From: Streptomyces tsukubensis | GTDB taxonomy: Bacteria; Actinomycetota; Actinomycetes; Streptomycetales; Streptomycetaceae | DNA length: 64,000 bases | Direction of reading: 5' to 3' | Assembly: GCF_003932715.1 (NCBI RefSeq) | Contig: NZ_CP020700.1 | Coordinates: forward strand, 7,152,501-7,216,500 | Part shown: one piece after another, positions 35,649 through 45,584 of the stretch | How the letters are laid out: every line of letters starts with the position of its first letter | Numbering within the stretch: the stretch's first letter is position 1 | The notes under the pieces: generated by a model | Databases searched by the model: none | What the model saw: only the letters and a program-made list of their open reading frames with translations | Told to the model about the DNA's origin: nothing | Program-made: the position numbers and the translations under genes

Positions 35649-36494
35649 TCAGGTTCCGGAGAGCAGCCGCCGGGCGGAGCGCACCACTGCCTCGTCGATC
35701 AGTCCGCCGTCGGCGTCCAGGCCGACCGCGGCCCCTGAGGCCAGCGCCCGCTCATGCCGTTCGACCAGGTCACGGGCGCCCGCCAGTTGTCTCTCGGTGG
35801 GTGTGAACACCTCGTTGACGACGGCGAGTTGAGCGGGGTGGATACAGGCGCGGCCGCGGAACCCCAGGGCGCGGAATCCCAGGGTGGTCCGTCGCAGCGC
35901 CTCGGTGTCCCGGACGTCCGTGCTCACCGGTGCCGGGGGAGGCGGTAGTCCCGCGGCCGCCGACGCCAGCACGATCCGGGAGCGTGCGTAGAGCAGCTCC
36001 AGCCCCTCCGGGCCCGGTTCGGTGCCGAGTTCGGCCCGGAGGTCCGCCTCGCCGAGCTGGAGCCGGACCACCCGGGGCGCCCGGGCGATCTCCGGTGCCG
36101 CCAGCACGCCCGCCGCCGTTTCGACCAGGGCGACGATCCCGAAGGTGCCCGCGGCGAGTCCGTACCGCTCCTCGGCCGCCCCCAGCGGAGCCCCGAGCGC
36201 GGCCGGTCCCGCGGCCGCACCGGTCTTCGCCGCGACGACCCCGGCGACCCCGGGCACCGCCACGGCGGCGGCGTCCTCGATTCCGGCGGCCCCCGGATTC
36301 ACCCGTACCCAGATCCTCGGACCGGCGCCGGGCGCATTCCGCGCCAGCCACTCCGCCGCGCTCCTGCGCGCCCCGGCCCGGGCGGGCGGCGGTACCGCGT
36401 CCTCCAGATCGACGATGATCTCGTCGGTCTCCAGGCCGAGGGCCTTGTCCAGCTTGCGGGGCGCATCGGCGGGAACGTACAGCGCGGATCTCAC
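35649..36494 (-). CDS. HpcH/HpaI or CitE-like CoA-ester lyase/aldolase
   Basis: 281 aa. It opens MRSALYVPADAPRKLDKAL; DEIIVDLEDAVPPPARAGAR is the CitE/MclA signature with a metal-binding Asp; RIWVRVNP and VALVETAAGV hold the conserved Arg and Glu; GRACIHPAQ is the C-terminal motif. Such enzymes cleave malyl-CoA, citramalyl-CoA or a related beta-hydroxyacyl-CoA. GTG 36494 lies 39 bp after the amidohydrolase stop, so the two form an operon. The divergent CoA-transferase could make its CoA ester. Confidence 0.82.
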   Translation of the reverse strand: MRSALYVPADAPRKLDKALGLETDEIIVDLEDAVPPPARAGARRSAAEWLARNAPGAGPRIWVRVNPGAAGIEDAAAVAVPGVAGVVAAKTGAAAGPAALGAPLGAAEERYGLAAGTFGIVALVETAAGVLAAPEIARAPRVVRLQLGEADLRAELGTEPGPEGLELLYARSRIVLASAAAGLPPPPAPVSTDVRDTEALRRTTLGFRALGFRGRACIHPAQLAVVNEVFTPTERQLAGARDLVERHERALASGAAVGLDADGGLIDEAVVRSARRLLSGT

Positions 36495-36533
36495 GGCCCG
36501 CTCCCGTTCCCCGGCCGGCCCGGGGCCGGCAGG

Positions 36534-38018
36534 TCAGTCGCGGCGCAGATAGCGGCCCGTGGGCTCATCCGCCACCTCCGGTCCGCCGTCACCGAGCCGG
36601 TACGCGATCCGCCCGCCGACCACCGTCGTCACCGGCCAGCCCCGGACCCGTACGCCCTCGAAGGGGCAGTGGTCCTGGCCCGACAGCAGCAGCTCGGCCC
36701 GGACCTCCTGCTCCAGTCCGGGATCGACGACCGTGAAGTCGGCGTCGTAGCCGACCGCGAGGCTGCCCTTGCGGCCCCAGAGGTTGTACGCCCGCGCGGG
36801 CCGGGCCGAAGCCAGTTCCGCGATCCTGGTCAGCGGGATGCCCCGGCGGTGGAACCCTTCGCTCAGCAGCACCGGATACAGCAGGGCGCTGCCGCCGAAC
36901 CCCGGGCGGGCGGGCCACAGCTCGTCCCCCTTCTCCTCCTCCATACAGCAGGCGTGGTCGGAGGCGACCCAGTCGACGGATCCGTCGCGGACGCCCTCCC
37001 AGAGCCGTTCGGCGTCCCGGGCCGTACGGATCGGCGGATTCACCTTGCCGCCGAGACCGCCGCGGGCGTCCAGCGTCTCGTGGTCGAGACAGAGGTGGTG
37101 GAGGGTGACCTCGAACCGCATGTCGGTGCCGTGGTGGCGGCGGGCGGTGAGCGCCGACTCCAGCGCGTCCGCACTGGAGAGATGGAGCAGATTGACCCGG
37201 GCGCCCGCATGCGCGGCGAGCGTCGCCGCCTCCCCGATGGCGACCTGTTCGGTCAGCGGGGGCCGCCCGTCCGAGTAGGCCCGCAGATTCTGCGGCGCCC
37301 CGCTCGCCCGGACCCGTTCGATGAACACCCTCATCAGCTCGGCCTGTTCGCAGTGGAGCGAAAGGGAGAGCCGCAGTTCGGGGTGGTCCCGCTGGGTGCG
37401 GGCGAGCTGCTCCAGGATCAGATAGAGATGGCCGAGGTCGTACTCGTCCCCCATGGTGAACGAGCGGGCGTCCCGGCTGTTCGCCGCGAGGTCGAAGCCC
37501 TTGTAGAACATGTAGTACTTGAACGAGGTCACCCCGTGGTCCGCGACCAGGGACGGGATCTCGGTGATCTGGTCGACGGTCATCGGCGCCAGATGGAAGC
37601 CGTAGTCGGTGTAGGAGCGGCCCTGCACCGCGCCCAGCACCTCGGGAAAGATCTCCCGGTAGCTGCCGGTGCGGTTCAGATAGTGCTGCCCGGTACGGAA
37701 GTACGAGAGCACCGAGGTGACCCCGCCGACCAGGGACGAACGGGTCTCCTCGGCCGCATCGAGCCCGAGGTCGCGGTAGATCCCCAGATGGTAGTGGGCG
37801 TCGACGGCACCGGGGAGCACCACGCGGTCCCGGGCGTCGAGCACCTCGGCCGCTTCCGCGGTCGGCAGATCGTCACCGATCGCCGCGATCCGGCCGCCGG
37901 AAACGGCGAGGTCGGCGCGGACTTCGCCGTGGTACGGCACCACCAGAAGGCCGCCCTTGACGAGCAGGTCGTATCGAGTCATACGGATCGGGCCGGTCAG
38001 GGGGATCCGACCGGCCAT
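36534..38018 (-). CDS. amidohydrolase, dihydropyrimidinase/hydantoinase/allantoinase type
   Basis: 494 aa. DAHYHLG is the H-x-H metal site, SFKYYMFYKG holds the Lys that becomes carboxylated to bridge two metals, LHCEQAE and LLHLSSADAL hold two further His, and ASDHACC holds the catalytic Asp. It hydrolyses a cyclic amide or imide ring. I chose ATG 38018 because GGAGGAGG lies just before it; ATG 37982, closer to the family's usual start (MTRYDLLVKGG), has no good ribosome site. It is divergent from the CoA-transferase gene. Confidence 0.85.
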   Translation of the reverse strand: MAGRIPLTGPIRMTRYDLLVKGGLLVVPYHGEVRADLAVSGGRIAAIGDDLPTAEAAEVLDARDRVVLPGAVDAHYHLGIYRDLGLDAAEETRSSLVGGVTSVLSYFRTGQHYLNRTGSYREIFPEVLGAVQGRSYTDYGFHLAPMTVDQITEIPSLVADHGVTSFKYYMFYKGFDLAANSRDARSFTMGDEYDLGHLYLILEQLARTQRDHPELRLSLSLHCEQAELMRVFIERVRASGAPQNLRAYSDGRPPLTEQVAIGEAATLAAHAGARVNLLHLSSADALESALTARRHHGTDMRFEVTLHHLCLDHETLDARGGLGGKVNPPIRTARDAERLWEGVRDGSVDWVASDHACCMEEEKGDELWPARPGFGGSALLYPVLLSEGFHRRGIPLTRIAELASARPARAYNLWGRKGSLAVGYDADFTVVDPGLEQEVRAELLLSGQDHCPFEGVRVRGWPVTTVVGGRIAYRLGDGGPEVADEPTGRYLRRD

Positions 38019-38067
38019 CACCTCCTCCGGGATGAAGGGCCGCTACTGCCGGGCCTGTTCCAAAAAA

Positions 38068-38139
38068 CGTAACGCCGTTCTACATTCAAGCGCCAGGGTC
38101 GTGAACGAGAATTCGTAACAGCGTTCCGCTCACCGGAAC
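38068..38139. promoter_or_regulatory. paired repeats in the divergent catabolic promoter region
   Basis: Two similar 14-mers, CGTAACGCCGTTCT (38068-38081) and CGTAACAGCGTTCC (38114-38127), match at 11 of 14 positions and start 46 bp apart. The second runs into a perfect inverted repeat GTTCCG-5-CGGAAC (38123-38139). They lie in the 162-bp gap between the divergent amidohydrolase and CoA-transferase genes and are good candidates for binding by the IclR protein encoded at 41980-42861. Confidence 0.5.
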
Positions 38140-38180
38140 GGGCCCGCTCCACAGGAACAGCTCCGACCGCGGGAGGACCG

Positions 38181-39473
38181 ATGGCACGACCGGCACCGCA
38201 GCCCCACCACGACCACGACTCCCCACCACCGCCCCCCGAACCGGCCCGGACCCCGGGCACCCGGCCGCCGCACCCCCCGGGCCCCCTGGCCGGAACCCTC
38301 GTCCTCGACCTCGCCACCCTCTTCGCGGGCCCCCTCGCGGCCACCGTCCTCGGTGACTTCGGCGCGGAGGTCATCAAGGTCGAACACCCCGCCAAGGGCG
38401 ACCCGTCCCGCACCCACGGCCCGGCCAAGGACGGACACGGCCTCTGGTGGAAGATGCTCGGCCGCAACAAGAAGGCCGTCACCTGCGATCTCGGCACCGA
38501 AGAAGGCGCGGAGCTGCTGCGTGCGCTCGCCGCCGACGCGGACGTCCTCATCGAGAACTTCCGCCCGGGGACCCTGGAGCGCTGGGGCCTCGCCCCCGAG
38601 GAGCTCCGGCGGATCAACCCCCGGCTGGTGATCGCCCGGGTCACCGGCTTCGGCCAGTTCGGCCCCTACGCCCGCCGGCCCGGCTTCGGCACCCTCGCGG
38701 AGTCGATGAGCGGATTCGCCGCCGCCACCGGTGAACCCGACGGGCCGCCCACCCTGCCACCGTTCGGCCTCGCCGATGGAATCGCCGCACTGACCTGCGT
38801 CAACGCGATTCTGATGGCGCTACGGCACCGGGACACCGGCCAAGGCGACGGCCGCGGCCAGATCGTCGATCTGGCCATCATCGAACCGCTGGTCACCCTG
38901 CTCGGGCCCCAGCCGATGATCTGGGACCAGCTCGGCCGGGTCCAGGAACGCACCGGAAACCGCTCCGTCAACAACGCGCCCCGCAACACCTACCGCACCA
39001 GGGACGGCCGCTGGGTCGCCGTCTCCACCAGCGCCCAGAACATCGCCGAACGCGTGATGAGGCTCGTCGGCCATCCGCAGGTCATCGACGAACCCTGGTT
39101 CTCGGGCGGCGCGGGCCGCGCCGCCCACGCCGACCTCCTCGACGCCCACGTCGGTGACTGGATCGCCGCCCGCGACGCCGCCGAGGTGGTCGACGCCTTC
39201 GAAGCGGCCCAGGCGGCCGTCGCCCTCGTCTACGACATCCGGGACGTCTTCGACGACCCCCAGTACCGGGCCCTGGACACCGTCACCACCGTCGACGACC
39301 CCGACCTCGGACCCCTGCGGATGCAGAACGTCCTCTTCCGGCTCTCCGATACCCCCGGGTCGATCCGCAGCACCGGCGCCGCCGTCGGAGCCCACAACGC
39401 CGAGGTCTACGGCGAACGGCTCGGCCTCGGCCCCGACGATCTCGACCGACTCCATGCGAAGGGCGTCATCTGA
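38181..39473 (+). CDS. CaiB/BaiF (class III) CoA-transferase
   Basis: 430 aa. GTLVLDLATLFAGPLAATVLGDFGAEVIKVEHP, read in parts, is the family opening; VLIENFRPGTLERWGL and RVTGFGQFGPYARRPGF follow, and the aspartate that forms the CoA-anhydride intermediate is expected near LADGIAAL. It transfers CoA from a donor ester to a carboxylic acid. The first 35 residues are a His/Pro-rich tail. A ribosome site (GGGAGGA) precedes ATG 38181, and the stop is 2 bp from the cyclase-family gene. Confidence 0.87.
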   Translation: MARPAPQPHHDHDSPPPPPEPARTPGTRPPHPPGPLAGTLVLDLATLFAGPLAATVLGDFGAEVIKVEHPAKGDPSRTHGPAKDGHGLWWKMLGRNKKAVTCDLGTEEGAELLRALAADADVLIENFRPGTLERWGLAPEELRRINPRLVIARVTGFGQFGPYARRPGFGTLAESMSGFAAATGEPDGPPTLPPFGLADGIAALTCVNAILMALRHRDTGQGDGRGQIVDLAIIEPLVTLLGPQPMIWDQLGRVQERTGNRSVNNAPRNTYRTRDGRWVAVSTSAQNIAERVMRLVGHPQVIDEPWFSGGAGRAAHADLLDAHVGDWIAARDAAEVVDAFEAAQAAVALVYDIRDVFDDPQYRALDTVTTVDDPDLGPLRMQNVLFRLSDTPGSIRSTGAAVGAHNAEVYGERLGLGPDDLDRLHAKGVI

Positions 39474-39475
39474 CG

Positions 39476-40339
39476 ATGCGTACGATCGACCTCGCCCAGC
39501 CCCTGCGGCGCGGCATGCCCCAGTCGCCCAACCACCCCCCGTTCCGGATGGCCCTGGAACGCCGCCACGGCGATCTGCTGCGCCCCGACGGCGGCTCGGC
39601 CGCCAACGAGATCATCGTCATGGGAGGCCATGTCGGCACCCATGTCGACGCCCTCGCCCATGTCTCGCAGGACGGACTCCTGTACGGCGGACTGCGCCCC
39701 GCCGACATCAGCGACCATCTCGGTTTCGACGCACTCGGCATCGACACCTTCGAACCGTACGTGGGACGGGCCCTGCTCCTCGACATCGCAGCCGTACACG
39801 GAGTGCCGGTCCTCCCCGCCGGGTACGAGATCACCCCCGGCGACCTGGAACGCGCGGCTGCCGGACTCGAACCCCGGCCCGGGGACGTCCTGCTCATCGG
39901 CACCGGCTGGTCCCGGCACTGGGCCGACGCCACCGCCTTCATCGGCCGGGAGCAGGGGGTGCCGGGGCCGGGCGAGGCCGCGGGCCGCTGGCTCGCCGGG
40001 CACCGCCCCCGGGCCGTGGGCGGCGAGACCATCGCCTTCGAGCACCTCGCGCCCGGACAGGGGCACGCCACCCTGCCCGTCCACCGGATCCTGCTGGTCG
40101 AGTCGGGCGTCAACATCGTGGAGACGATGAAGCTCGACGAACTGCTCGACAGCGGGGTACGGGAGTTCACCCTGGTGCTCAATCCGCTGCCGGTCGTGGG
40201 TGCGACGGGAGCGCCGGTACGCCCGCTGGCCCTGCTCCCCGACCCCGGCCCTGCCCCGGGGGCTCCAGCCCCTCCGGCGCCACCGGGAGGCTCCGCCGCG
40301 ACGGACGGCCCCCGTACGGACGGGGGTAACCGGTCATGA
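39476..40339 (+). CDS. cyclase family (kynurenine formamidase-like) metal hydrolase
   Basis: 287 aa. GGHVGTHVDALAHV contains H-x-G-T-H-x-D-x-x-x-H, the zinc/manganese site that defines the family; the members known best hydrolyse N-formyl or cyclic amides. FTLVLNPLPVVGATGAPVRPLA, in parts, is the usual C-terminal strand. The last 35 residues are Pro/Gly-rich. It probably opens or trims an amide intermediate together with the amidohydrolase encoded divergently. ATG is 2 bp after the CoA-transferase stop, and ATGA overlaps the MmgE/PrpD gene. Confidence 0.83.
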   Translation: MRTIDLAQPLRRGMPQSPNHPPFRMALERRHGDLLRPDGGSAANEIIVMGGHVGTHVDALAHVSQDGLLYGGLRPADISDHLGFDALGIDTFEPYVGRALLLDIAAVHGVPVLPAGYEITPGDLERAAAGLEPRPGDVLLIGTGWSRHWADATAFIGREQGVPGPGEAAGRWLAGHRPRAVGGETIAFEHLAPGQGHATLPVHRILLVESGVNIVETMKLDELLDSGVREFTLVLNPLPVVGATGAPVRPLALLPDPGPAPGAPAPPAPPGGSAATDGPRTDGGNRS

Positions 40340-41802
40340 ACGGGAACTCCCGTACGGCAGCGAACGCGATCGGGACCGGGACCGCGTCGGAGCCCGGCGC
40401 GTCGACCGATCCCCGTACCGCGGTCCAGCAGCTCGCCCGGTTCGCCGTGGACTGCCGGGACCGGGGACTGCCCCCCGAGGTCGCCGCCGATGTGACCGGC
40501 CGGGTCCTCGACGTCGTCGGCAACTGTCTGGCCGGGCGGGCCGAGGGCGGCCCGGCCGAGGCCGTGCTGGACACCGTGCGCGCCATGGGCGGCAGCCCCC
40601 GGGCCAGCCTCTTCGGGGAGGCCGGCCGGCTCCCGGCCGCCCAGGCCGCCCTGGTCAACGGCACTCTCGCCCATACCCTCGACTTCGACGACACCCATCT
40701 GCCGTCCGTACTGCACCCCAGCGCCTCCGTTGTACCCGCCGCCCTCGCCGCCGCCGAGGAGACCGGGGCGAGCGGAGCCCGGCTCGCGGCGGCCGTCGCC
40801 GCCGGTATCGAGATCTGCAACCGCCTCGGCATGGCGTCGTACGTCCCCGGGATCCGTAACTCCCTCTTCTTCGAGAAGGGCCAGCACGCCACGTCCATCT
40901 GCGGCACCCTCGGCGCCGCGGCCGCCGTCGCCCTGCTCTACGGACTCGACGAACAGGGCGTGGCCGACGCCCTCGGGATCGCCGCCAGCATGGGCTCGGG
41001 CATTCTGGAGGCCAACCGCACCGGAGGCACCGTCAAACGGATCCACTGCGGCTGGGCGGCCCACTCCGGTGTGATGGCCGCGGCCCTCGCCCACGCCGGG
41101 ATCACCGGCCCGCCGACCGTCCTGGAGGGACGATTCGGCTTCTTCCGGGCCTGGCTGGACGGCACCTGCGATACGGAAGCCCTGCTCGGCGGGCTCGGTG
41201 AACGGTGGGAGACGCTGCGGACGGTCTACAAGCCCTACCCCTCCAACCATTTCACCCACCCCGCCGTCGACTGCGCCCTGGCCCTGCGCGCCGAAGGCCT
41301 CGACCCCGGTGACATCGCCTCCGCCGAACTGGGCCTGCCCGCTCCCACCCTGCGGACCGTGGCCGAGCCCCGGGACGAGAAGGTCCGCCCCCGTACCCCG
41401 TACCACGCCAAGTTCTCCGGACCCTTCACCGTCGCCACCGCCCTCCTCGGCGGCGGCGGACTCGGCGTCCACCTCGACGACTTCACCCCCGAAACCCTGG
41501 GCGACCCCGGAAGGCTCGCCCTGGCGGCGCGGGTCACCTGCTTCGCCGACGACCGGGCGAGCGAGATCTTCCCCACCGCCTTCGCGGCCGTCCTGCGGGT
41601 CCGCACCCGCGGCGGGGCCCTGCTGGAGAAACGGGTCGACTCCTCCCGCGGCGGCCCCGGCCATCCGCTGAGCCGGGCCGAGCTGCTGACCAAGTTCCGG
41701 CTGAACGCGGAGCGCGGTACAACCCCGGAACGGGCCCGGCAACTCGCGCACGCCGTAGGCTCGTTGCCCACGGCGCCCGATACCCGGGCGCTGTTCGACT
41801 GA
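40336..41802 (+). CDS. MmgE/PrpD family protein
   Basis: 488 aa. The family signature NGTLAHTLDFDDTHLPSVLHPSA (in two parts: NGTLAHTLDFDDTH and PSVLHPSA) is intact. GIAASMGSGILEANRTGGTVKRIHCGWA, in parts, and YPSNHFTHPAVD follow. Known members are 2-methylcitrate dehydratase, cis-aconitate decarboxylase and iminodisuccinate epimerase, so hydration, decarboxylation or epimerisation of a dicarboxylate or tricarboxylate is likely. It is third in the operon with the CoA-transferase and cyclase genes, and 177 bp separate it from the IclR gene. Confidence 0.82.
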   Translation: MNGNSRTAANAIGTGTASEPGASTDPRTAVQQLARFAVDCRDRGLPPEVAADVTGRVLDVVGNCLAGRAEGGPAEAVLDTVRAMGGSPRASLFGEAGRLPAAQAALVNGTLAHTLDFDDTHLPSVLHPSASVVPAALAAAEETGASGARLAAAVAAGIEICNRLGMASYVPGIRNSLFFEKGQHATSICGTLGAAAAVALLYGLDEQGVADALGIAASMGSGILEANRTGGTVKRIHCGWAAHSGVMAAALAHAGITGPPTVLEGRFGFFRAWLDGTCDTEALLGGLGERWETLRTVYKPYPSNHFTHPAVDCALALRAEGLDPGDIASAELGLPAPTLRTVAEPRDEKVRPRTPYHAKFSGPFTVATALLGGGGLGVHLDDFTPETLGDPGRLALAARVTCFADDRASEIFPTAFAAVLRVRTRGGALLEKRVDSSRGGPGHPLSRAELLTKFRLNAERGTTPERARQLAHAVGSLPTAPDTRALFD

Positions 41803-41979
41803 CACCCCGCGGCCCCTGGGGCGGAACCGCGTTCCTATCATCGGAATCTCACCGGCCGGCCCGGAACCGCCGCGGCGGGCGCCGTGCCGGTCCGGCCGGG
41901 ACCCGGGCGGCACCCCGCCGCCCGGTGCGGGGTCCGCCCGGACACCAGACCACGACCGCTCCACGGGCAGGGGACGCGC

Positions 41980-42861
41980 ATGCCGACCGACACCACCGAA
42001 ACCACAGCCGCCACAGCCACCACCACCGACAGCACAGCCGCCTCCGGTACCCGGGCCGCGCCCCGGGGTTCCGCGGGCGGCAGCCAGAGCGCGTCCACCG
42101 TCGAACGCTCCGCCGACGTCCTGCTGCTCTTCGCCGAACCCGGCGCCATCACCCTCGGCGTCACCGAGATCGCCGACCGGCTCGGCCTCTCCAAGCCCAC
42201 CGTGCACCGCATCCTGACCTCCCTGCGGCTGCGCGGCCTCGTCGAACTCGACGAGGACACCCGCCGCTATGCGCTGGGGCTCTCCACCATGCGCCTCGGC
42301 CTGGCCTACCTCGACCGCATCGACGTCCGCCGGCTCGCCGCCCCCGAACTGACCCGGCTCTCCCGGCTCAGCGACGAGACCGCCACCCTGTCGATCCGCA
42401 CCGGCGACAGCCGCGTCTACGTCGACCAGGTCACCCCCAGCCGGGAGGTCATCATGGCGGTCCGGCTCGGCGTGCCCTATCCACTCCACGCGGGCGCGTC
42501 CTCCAAGGCCTTTCTGGCGTTCCTGCCCGACGACGAGATCACCGCCTATCTGGACCGGGCCCCGCTGACCCGGCTCACCGATGCCACCCCCGCCGACCCG
42601 GCGGCCCTCCGGAAGGACATCGCGGCCATCCGCCGCCGCGGCTACGCCCGCTCCAGCGGCGAACGGCAGCCCGGCTCCTCGTCGGTCGCCGCCCCCGTCC
42701 TCGACCACCACGGCCACCCCGTCGGAGTGATCAGCATCAGCGGCCCCCGCGAACGCTTCCGGAAGGAGGCCGGCCGCTGCGCCGAGGCACTGCTGGAGAC
42801 CGTCGGACGGCTCTCGGCACAGATGGGGTACGGGGCGGAGCCCGGATCCGGCGGACGCTGA
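41980..42861 (+). CDS. IclR family transcriptional regulator
   Basis: 293 aa. A Thr/Ala-rich tail (1-40) precedes the winged helix-turn-helix (VTEIADRLGLSKPTVHRILTSL, in parts). The IclR effector domain follows, with GVPYPLHAGASSKAFLAFLP and SSSVAAPVLDHHGHPVGVISISGP, in parts. It probably controls the flanking catabolic genes through the repeats at 38068-38139. ATG 41980 has GGGGA upstream. Confidence 0.87.
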   Translation: MPTDTTETTAATATTTDSTAASGTRAAPRGSAGGSQSASTVERSADVLLLFAEPGAITLGVTEIADRLGLSKPTVHRILTSLRLRGLVELDEDTRRYALGLSTMRLGLAYLDRIDVRRLAAPELTRLSRLSDETATLSIRTGDSRVYVDQVTPSREVIMAVRLGVPYPLHAGASSKAFLAFLPDDEITAYLDRAPLTRLTDATPADPAALRKDIAAIRRRGYARSSGERQPGSSSVAAPVLDHHGHPVGVISISGPRERFRKEAGRCAEALLETVGRLSAQMGYGAEPGSGGR

Positions 42862-43026
42862 CCGCAGCGGGTACCGGGCCTCCCCGGACGGCCCCACGGC
42901 CGCCCCGCTCCGGTCGCCGGACCCCGGACACAAGGGAACAATGGTGCCGGTACGGGCACAAACGATGCGGTGGGCGCCCGGCGGGCGGACCCCGGCCCGG
43001 TGACGCCCGGCGGAGGGATGATCACC

Positions 43027-45573
43027 GTGACGACTTCGCCCTTCGGGTCCGGGGACCCGTTCTCCGACCTGTTCAACCGGTTCTTCGGGATGAGCCCCGC
43101 GGCCTCCCCGCCCGCCGTCCAGCGCGTGCCCATCGGCCGGCTGCTCAGCGACTCCGCGCACGAACTGCTCGCGGCGGCCGGCGCCCGCGCGGCCCGGGAC
43201 GGATCCGACCTCGACACCCCGCACCTGCTCTGGGCCGCGACCCAGGTGCCCGCGGGGCGGCAGGTGCTGGAGCACGCCGGAGCCGACCCCGACCGGCTCG
43301 CCGAGGACGTCGCCCGTACCCTCCCTTCCGGCGGCGGCGACGAGGAACCCTCCCTCACCCCGGCCGCCAAACGGGCCCTCCTCGCCGCCCACGCCCGCTC
43401 CCAGGCCGCGGGCGCCTCCTACATCGGCCCCGAGCACATCCTCGCCGCCCTCGCCGACGACCCCCGCTCCGGACTGGGCACGGCCCTGCGCTCGGAAGGC
43501 GTCCCCTCCGGGGCCCTGGGCGGCCCGGCACCCGGGCGGAACGCCGAAGGCCCCCGCGGCGGCGGGGACACCCCGACCCTCGACCAGTACGGCCGCGACC
43601 TCACCGAAGAGGCCAGGGGCGGACGCCTCGACCCGGTCGTCGGCCGGGCCCAGGAGATCGAACAGACGGTGGAGGTCCTCTCCCGCCGCACCAAGAACAA
43701 CCCGGTGCTCATCGGCGACCCCGGCGTCGGCAAGACCGCGATCGTGGAAGGCCTGGCCCAGCGGATCGTCGCCGACGAGGTGCCGAAGGCCCTGCGGGAC
43801 CGCCGGGTCGTCTCCCTGGACCTGCCGGGACTGGTCGCCGGCTCCAAGTACCGCGGCGAGTTCGAGGAGCGGCTGAAGAAGGTCATCGACGAGGTCACCG
43901 CCGCCGACAAGAGCATCGTCCTCTTCATCGACGAACTCCACACCGTCGTCGGCGCGGGCGGGGGCGGCGAGGGCGCCATGGACGCCGGGAACATCCTCAA
44001 GCCCGCGCTCGCCCGCGGCGACCTCAGCGTCGTCGGCGCCACCACCATCGACGAGTACCGCAAGCACATCGAGAAGGACGCCGCGCTCGAACGCCGCTTC
44101 CAGCCCGTGATGGTGCCCGAGCCGACCGTCGACGAGACCGTGGAGATCCTCCGCGGGCTGCGCGACTCCTACGAGGCCCACCACCAGGTCCGCTTCACCG
44201 ACGAGGCCCTCGACGCGTCCGCCGCGCTCTCCGACCGCTATCTCACCGACCGCTTCCTGCCCGACAAGGCCATCGACCTGATGGACCAGGCCGGAGCCCG
44301 CGTCGGACTGCGGAACGTCGGCGGACCCTCCCCCTCCGCGGACCTCGAAGACCGGCTCACCAAGCTCCGCCGGGAGAAGGACGAGGCCGTCGGCGCCGAG
44401 GACTACGAACGCGCGGGGTCCCTCAAGGAGAGGATCCGGCAGACCGAGAAGGAGATCGGCGAGCAGGGCCGGGAACGGGAACAGACCGCGAGCGTCACCG
44501 CCGACGACATCGCCGAGGTGCTCTCGGCCCGTACCGGCATCCCGGTCTCCCAGCTGACCGAGACCGAACGCGAACGCCTGCTCAAACTGGAGGACTCCCT
44601 CCACGAACGCGTCGTCGGCCAGGAGGAGGCCGTCACCGCCGTCTCCCAGGCCGTCCGCAGGGGCCGGGCCGGAATGGGCGACCCCGACCGCCCCACCGGC
44701 AGCTTCCTCTTCCTCGGCCCCACCGGCGTCGGCAAGACGGAGCTGGCGAAGGCCCTGGCCGAGCTGCTCTTCGGCGACGCCGACCGGATGGTCCGCTTCG
44801 ACATGAGCGAATTCCAGGAGCGGCACACCGTCTCCCGGCTCGTCGGCTCGCCCCCCGGCTACATCGGCTACGAAGAGGCCGGACAACTCACCGAGGCGGT
44901 GCGCCGCAAACCGTACAGCGTCGTCCTCTTCGACGAGGTCGAGAAGGCCCACCCGGACGTCTTCAACCTGCTGCTCCAGGTCCTCGACGACGGCCGGCTC
45001 ACCGATGCCCAGGGCCGTACCGTCGACTTCCGCCACACCGTGGTCATCATGACCAGCAATATCGGCTCCCAGCGGATCCTGGCGCACCACGGGGAGGTCG
45101 CCGCCATCAAGGACGAGCTGATGAGCGACCTGAAGGCGCACTTCCGCCCCGAGTTCCTCAACCGCGTCGACGAGGTCATCGTCTTCCACGCACTGACCCG
45201 TGACGACCTCGTCCACATCGTCGACCTGCTGCTCGACCGCAGCCGGCGCAGGCTCCACGCCCAGCACATCGGCCTGGAGGTCACCGAACCCGCCAAGGAA
45301 CTCCTCGCCAACCGCGGATACCAGCCCGAGTTCGGCGCCCGGCCGCTGCGGCGCACCCTCCAGACGGAACTCGACAACCGCCTGTCGACGCTGCTCCTGG
45401 ACGGCAGCCTCGACCCCGGCGACACGGTCGTCGCCGACGCGGCCGACGGTGAACTGAAGCTCTCCGTCAAGGAATCCGCCAACAGCACCGACGGCACCGA
45501 CGGCACCGACGGCAGCGGCGGTACGGCGGACGGGGCCGCCGGAGCAGCGGACACCGCCGGACCGGGTGCCTGA
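43027..45573 (+). CDS. HSP100 AAA+ chaperone (ClpC-like body, no visible ClpP loop)
   Basis: 848 aa. Residues about 30-150 are a Clp N-domain. AAA-1 has GDPGVGKT and [13 protein letters not shown]. The short middle segment [12 protein letters not shown] is UVR-like as in ClpC, not the long ClpB coiled coil. AAA-2 has [23 protein letters not shown] and [11 protein letters not shown]. Between SNIGSQ and FRPEFLNR, where ClpA/ClpC/ClpX carry the L/I-G-F/L tripeptide that docks to ClpP, I see no such tripeptide, so it probably works as a disaggregase or unfoldase alone. The C-terminal 40 residues are low-complexity. GTG 43027 is preferred (GGAGGG nine bases upstream); ATG 43018 is possible. Its stop is 11 bp from that of the converging MFS gene. 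Confidence 0.85.
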   Translation: MTTSPFGSGDPFSDLFNRFFGMSPAASPPAVQRVPIGRLLSDSAHELLAAAGARAARDGSDLDTPHLLWAATQVPAGRQVLEHAGADPDRLAEDVARTLPSGGGDEEPSLTPAAKRALLAAHARSQAAGASYIGPEHILAALADDPRSGLGTALRSEGVPSGALGGPAPGRNAEGPRGGGDTPTLDQYGRDLTEEARGGRLDPVVGRAQEIEQTVEVLSRRTKNNPVLIGDPGVGKTAIVEGLAQRIVADEVPKALRDRRVVSLDLPGLVAGSKYRGEFEERLKKVIDEVTAADKSIVLFIDELHTVVGAGGGGEGAMDAGNILKPALARGDLSVVGATTIDEYRKHIEKDAALERRFQPVMVPEPTVDETVEILRGLRDSYEAHHQVRFTDEALDASAALSDRYLTDRFLPDKAIDLMDQAGARVGLRNVGGPSPSADLEDRLTKLRREKDEAVGAEDYERAGSLKERIRQTEKEIGEQGREREQTASVTADDIAEVLSARTGIPVSQLTETERERLLKLEDSLHERVVGQEEAVTAVSQAVRRGRAGMGDPDRPTGSFLFLGPTGVGKTELAKALAELLFGDADRMVRFDMSEFQERHTVSRLVGSPPGYIGYEEAGQLTEAVRRKPYSVVLFDEVEKAHPDVFNLLLQVLDDGRLTDAQGRTVDFRHTVVIMTSNIGSQRILAHHGEVAAIKDELMSDLKAHFRPEFLNRVDEVIVFHALTRDDLVHIVDLLLDRSRRRLHAQHIGLEVTEPAKELLANRGYQPEFGARPLRRTLQTELDNRLSTLLLDGSLDPGDTVVADAADGELKLSVKESANSTDGTDGTDGSGGTADGAAGAADTAGPGA

Positions 45574-45584
45574 GCGCAGCGGCG

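Noticed and set aside
41925..45203. A 1,092-codon plus-strand frame
   Set aside because: It is the shifted shadow of the IclR and HSP100 genes. Its product is Arg/Pro-rich with no motif.
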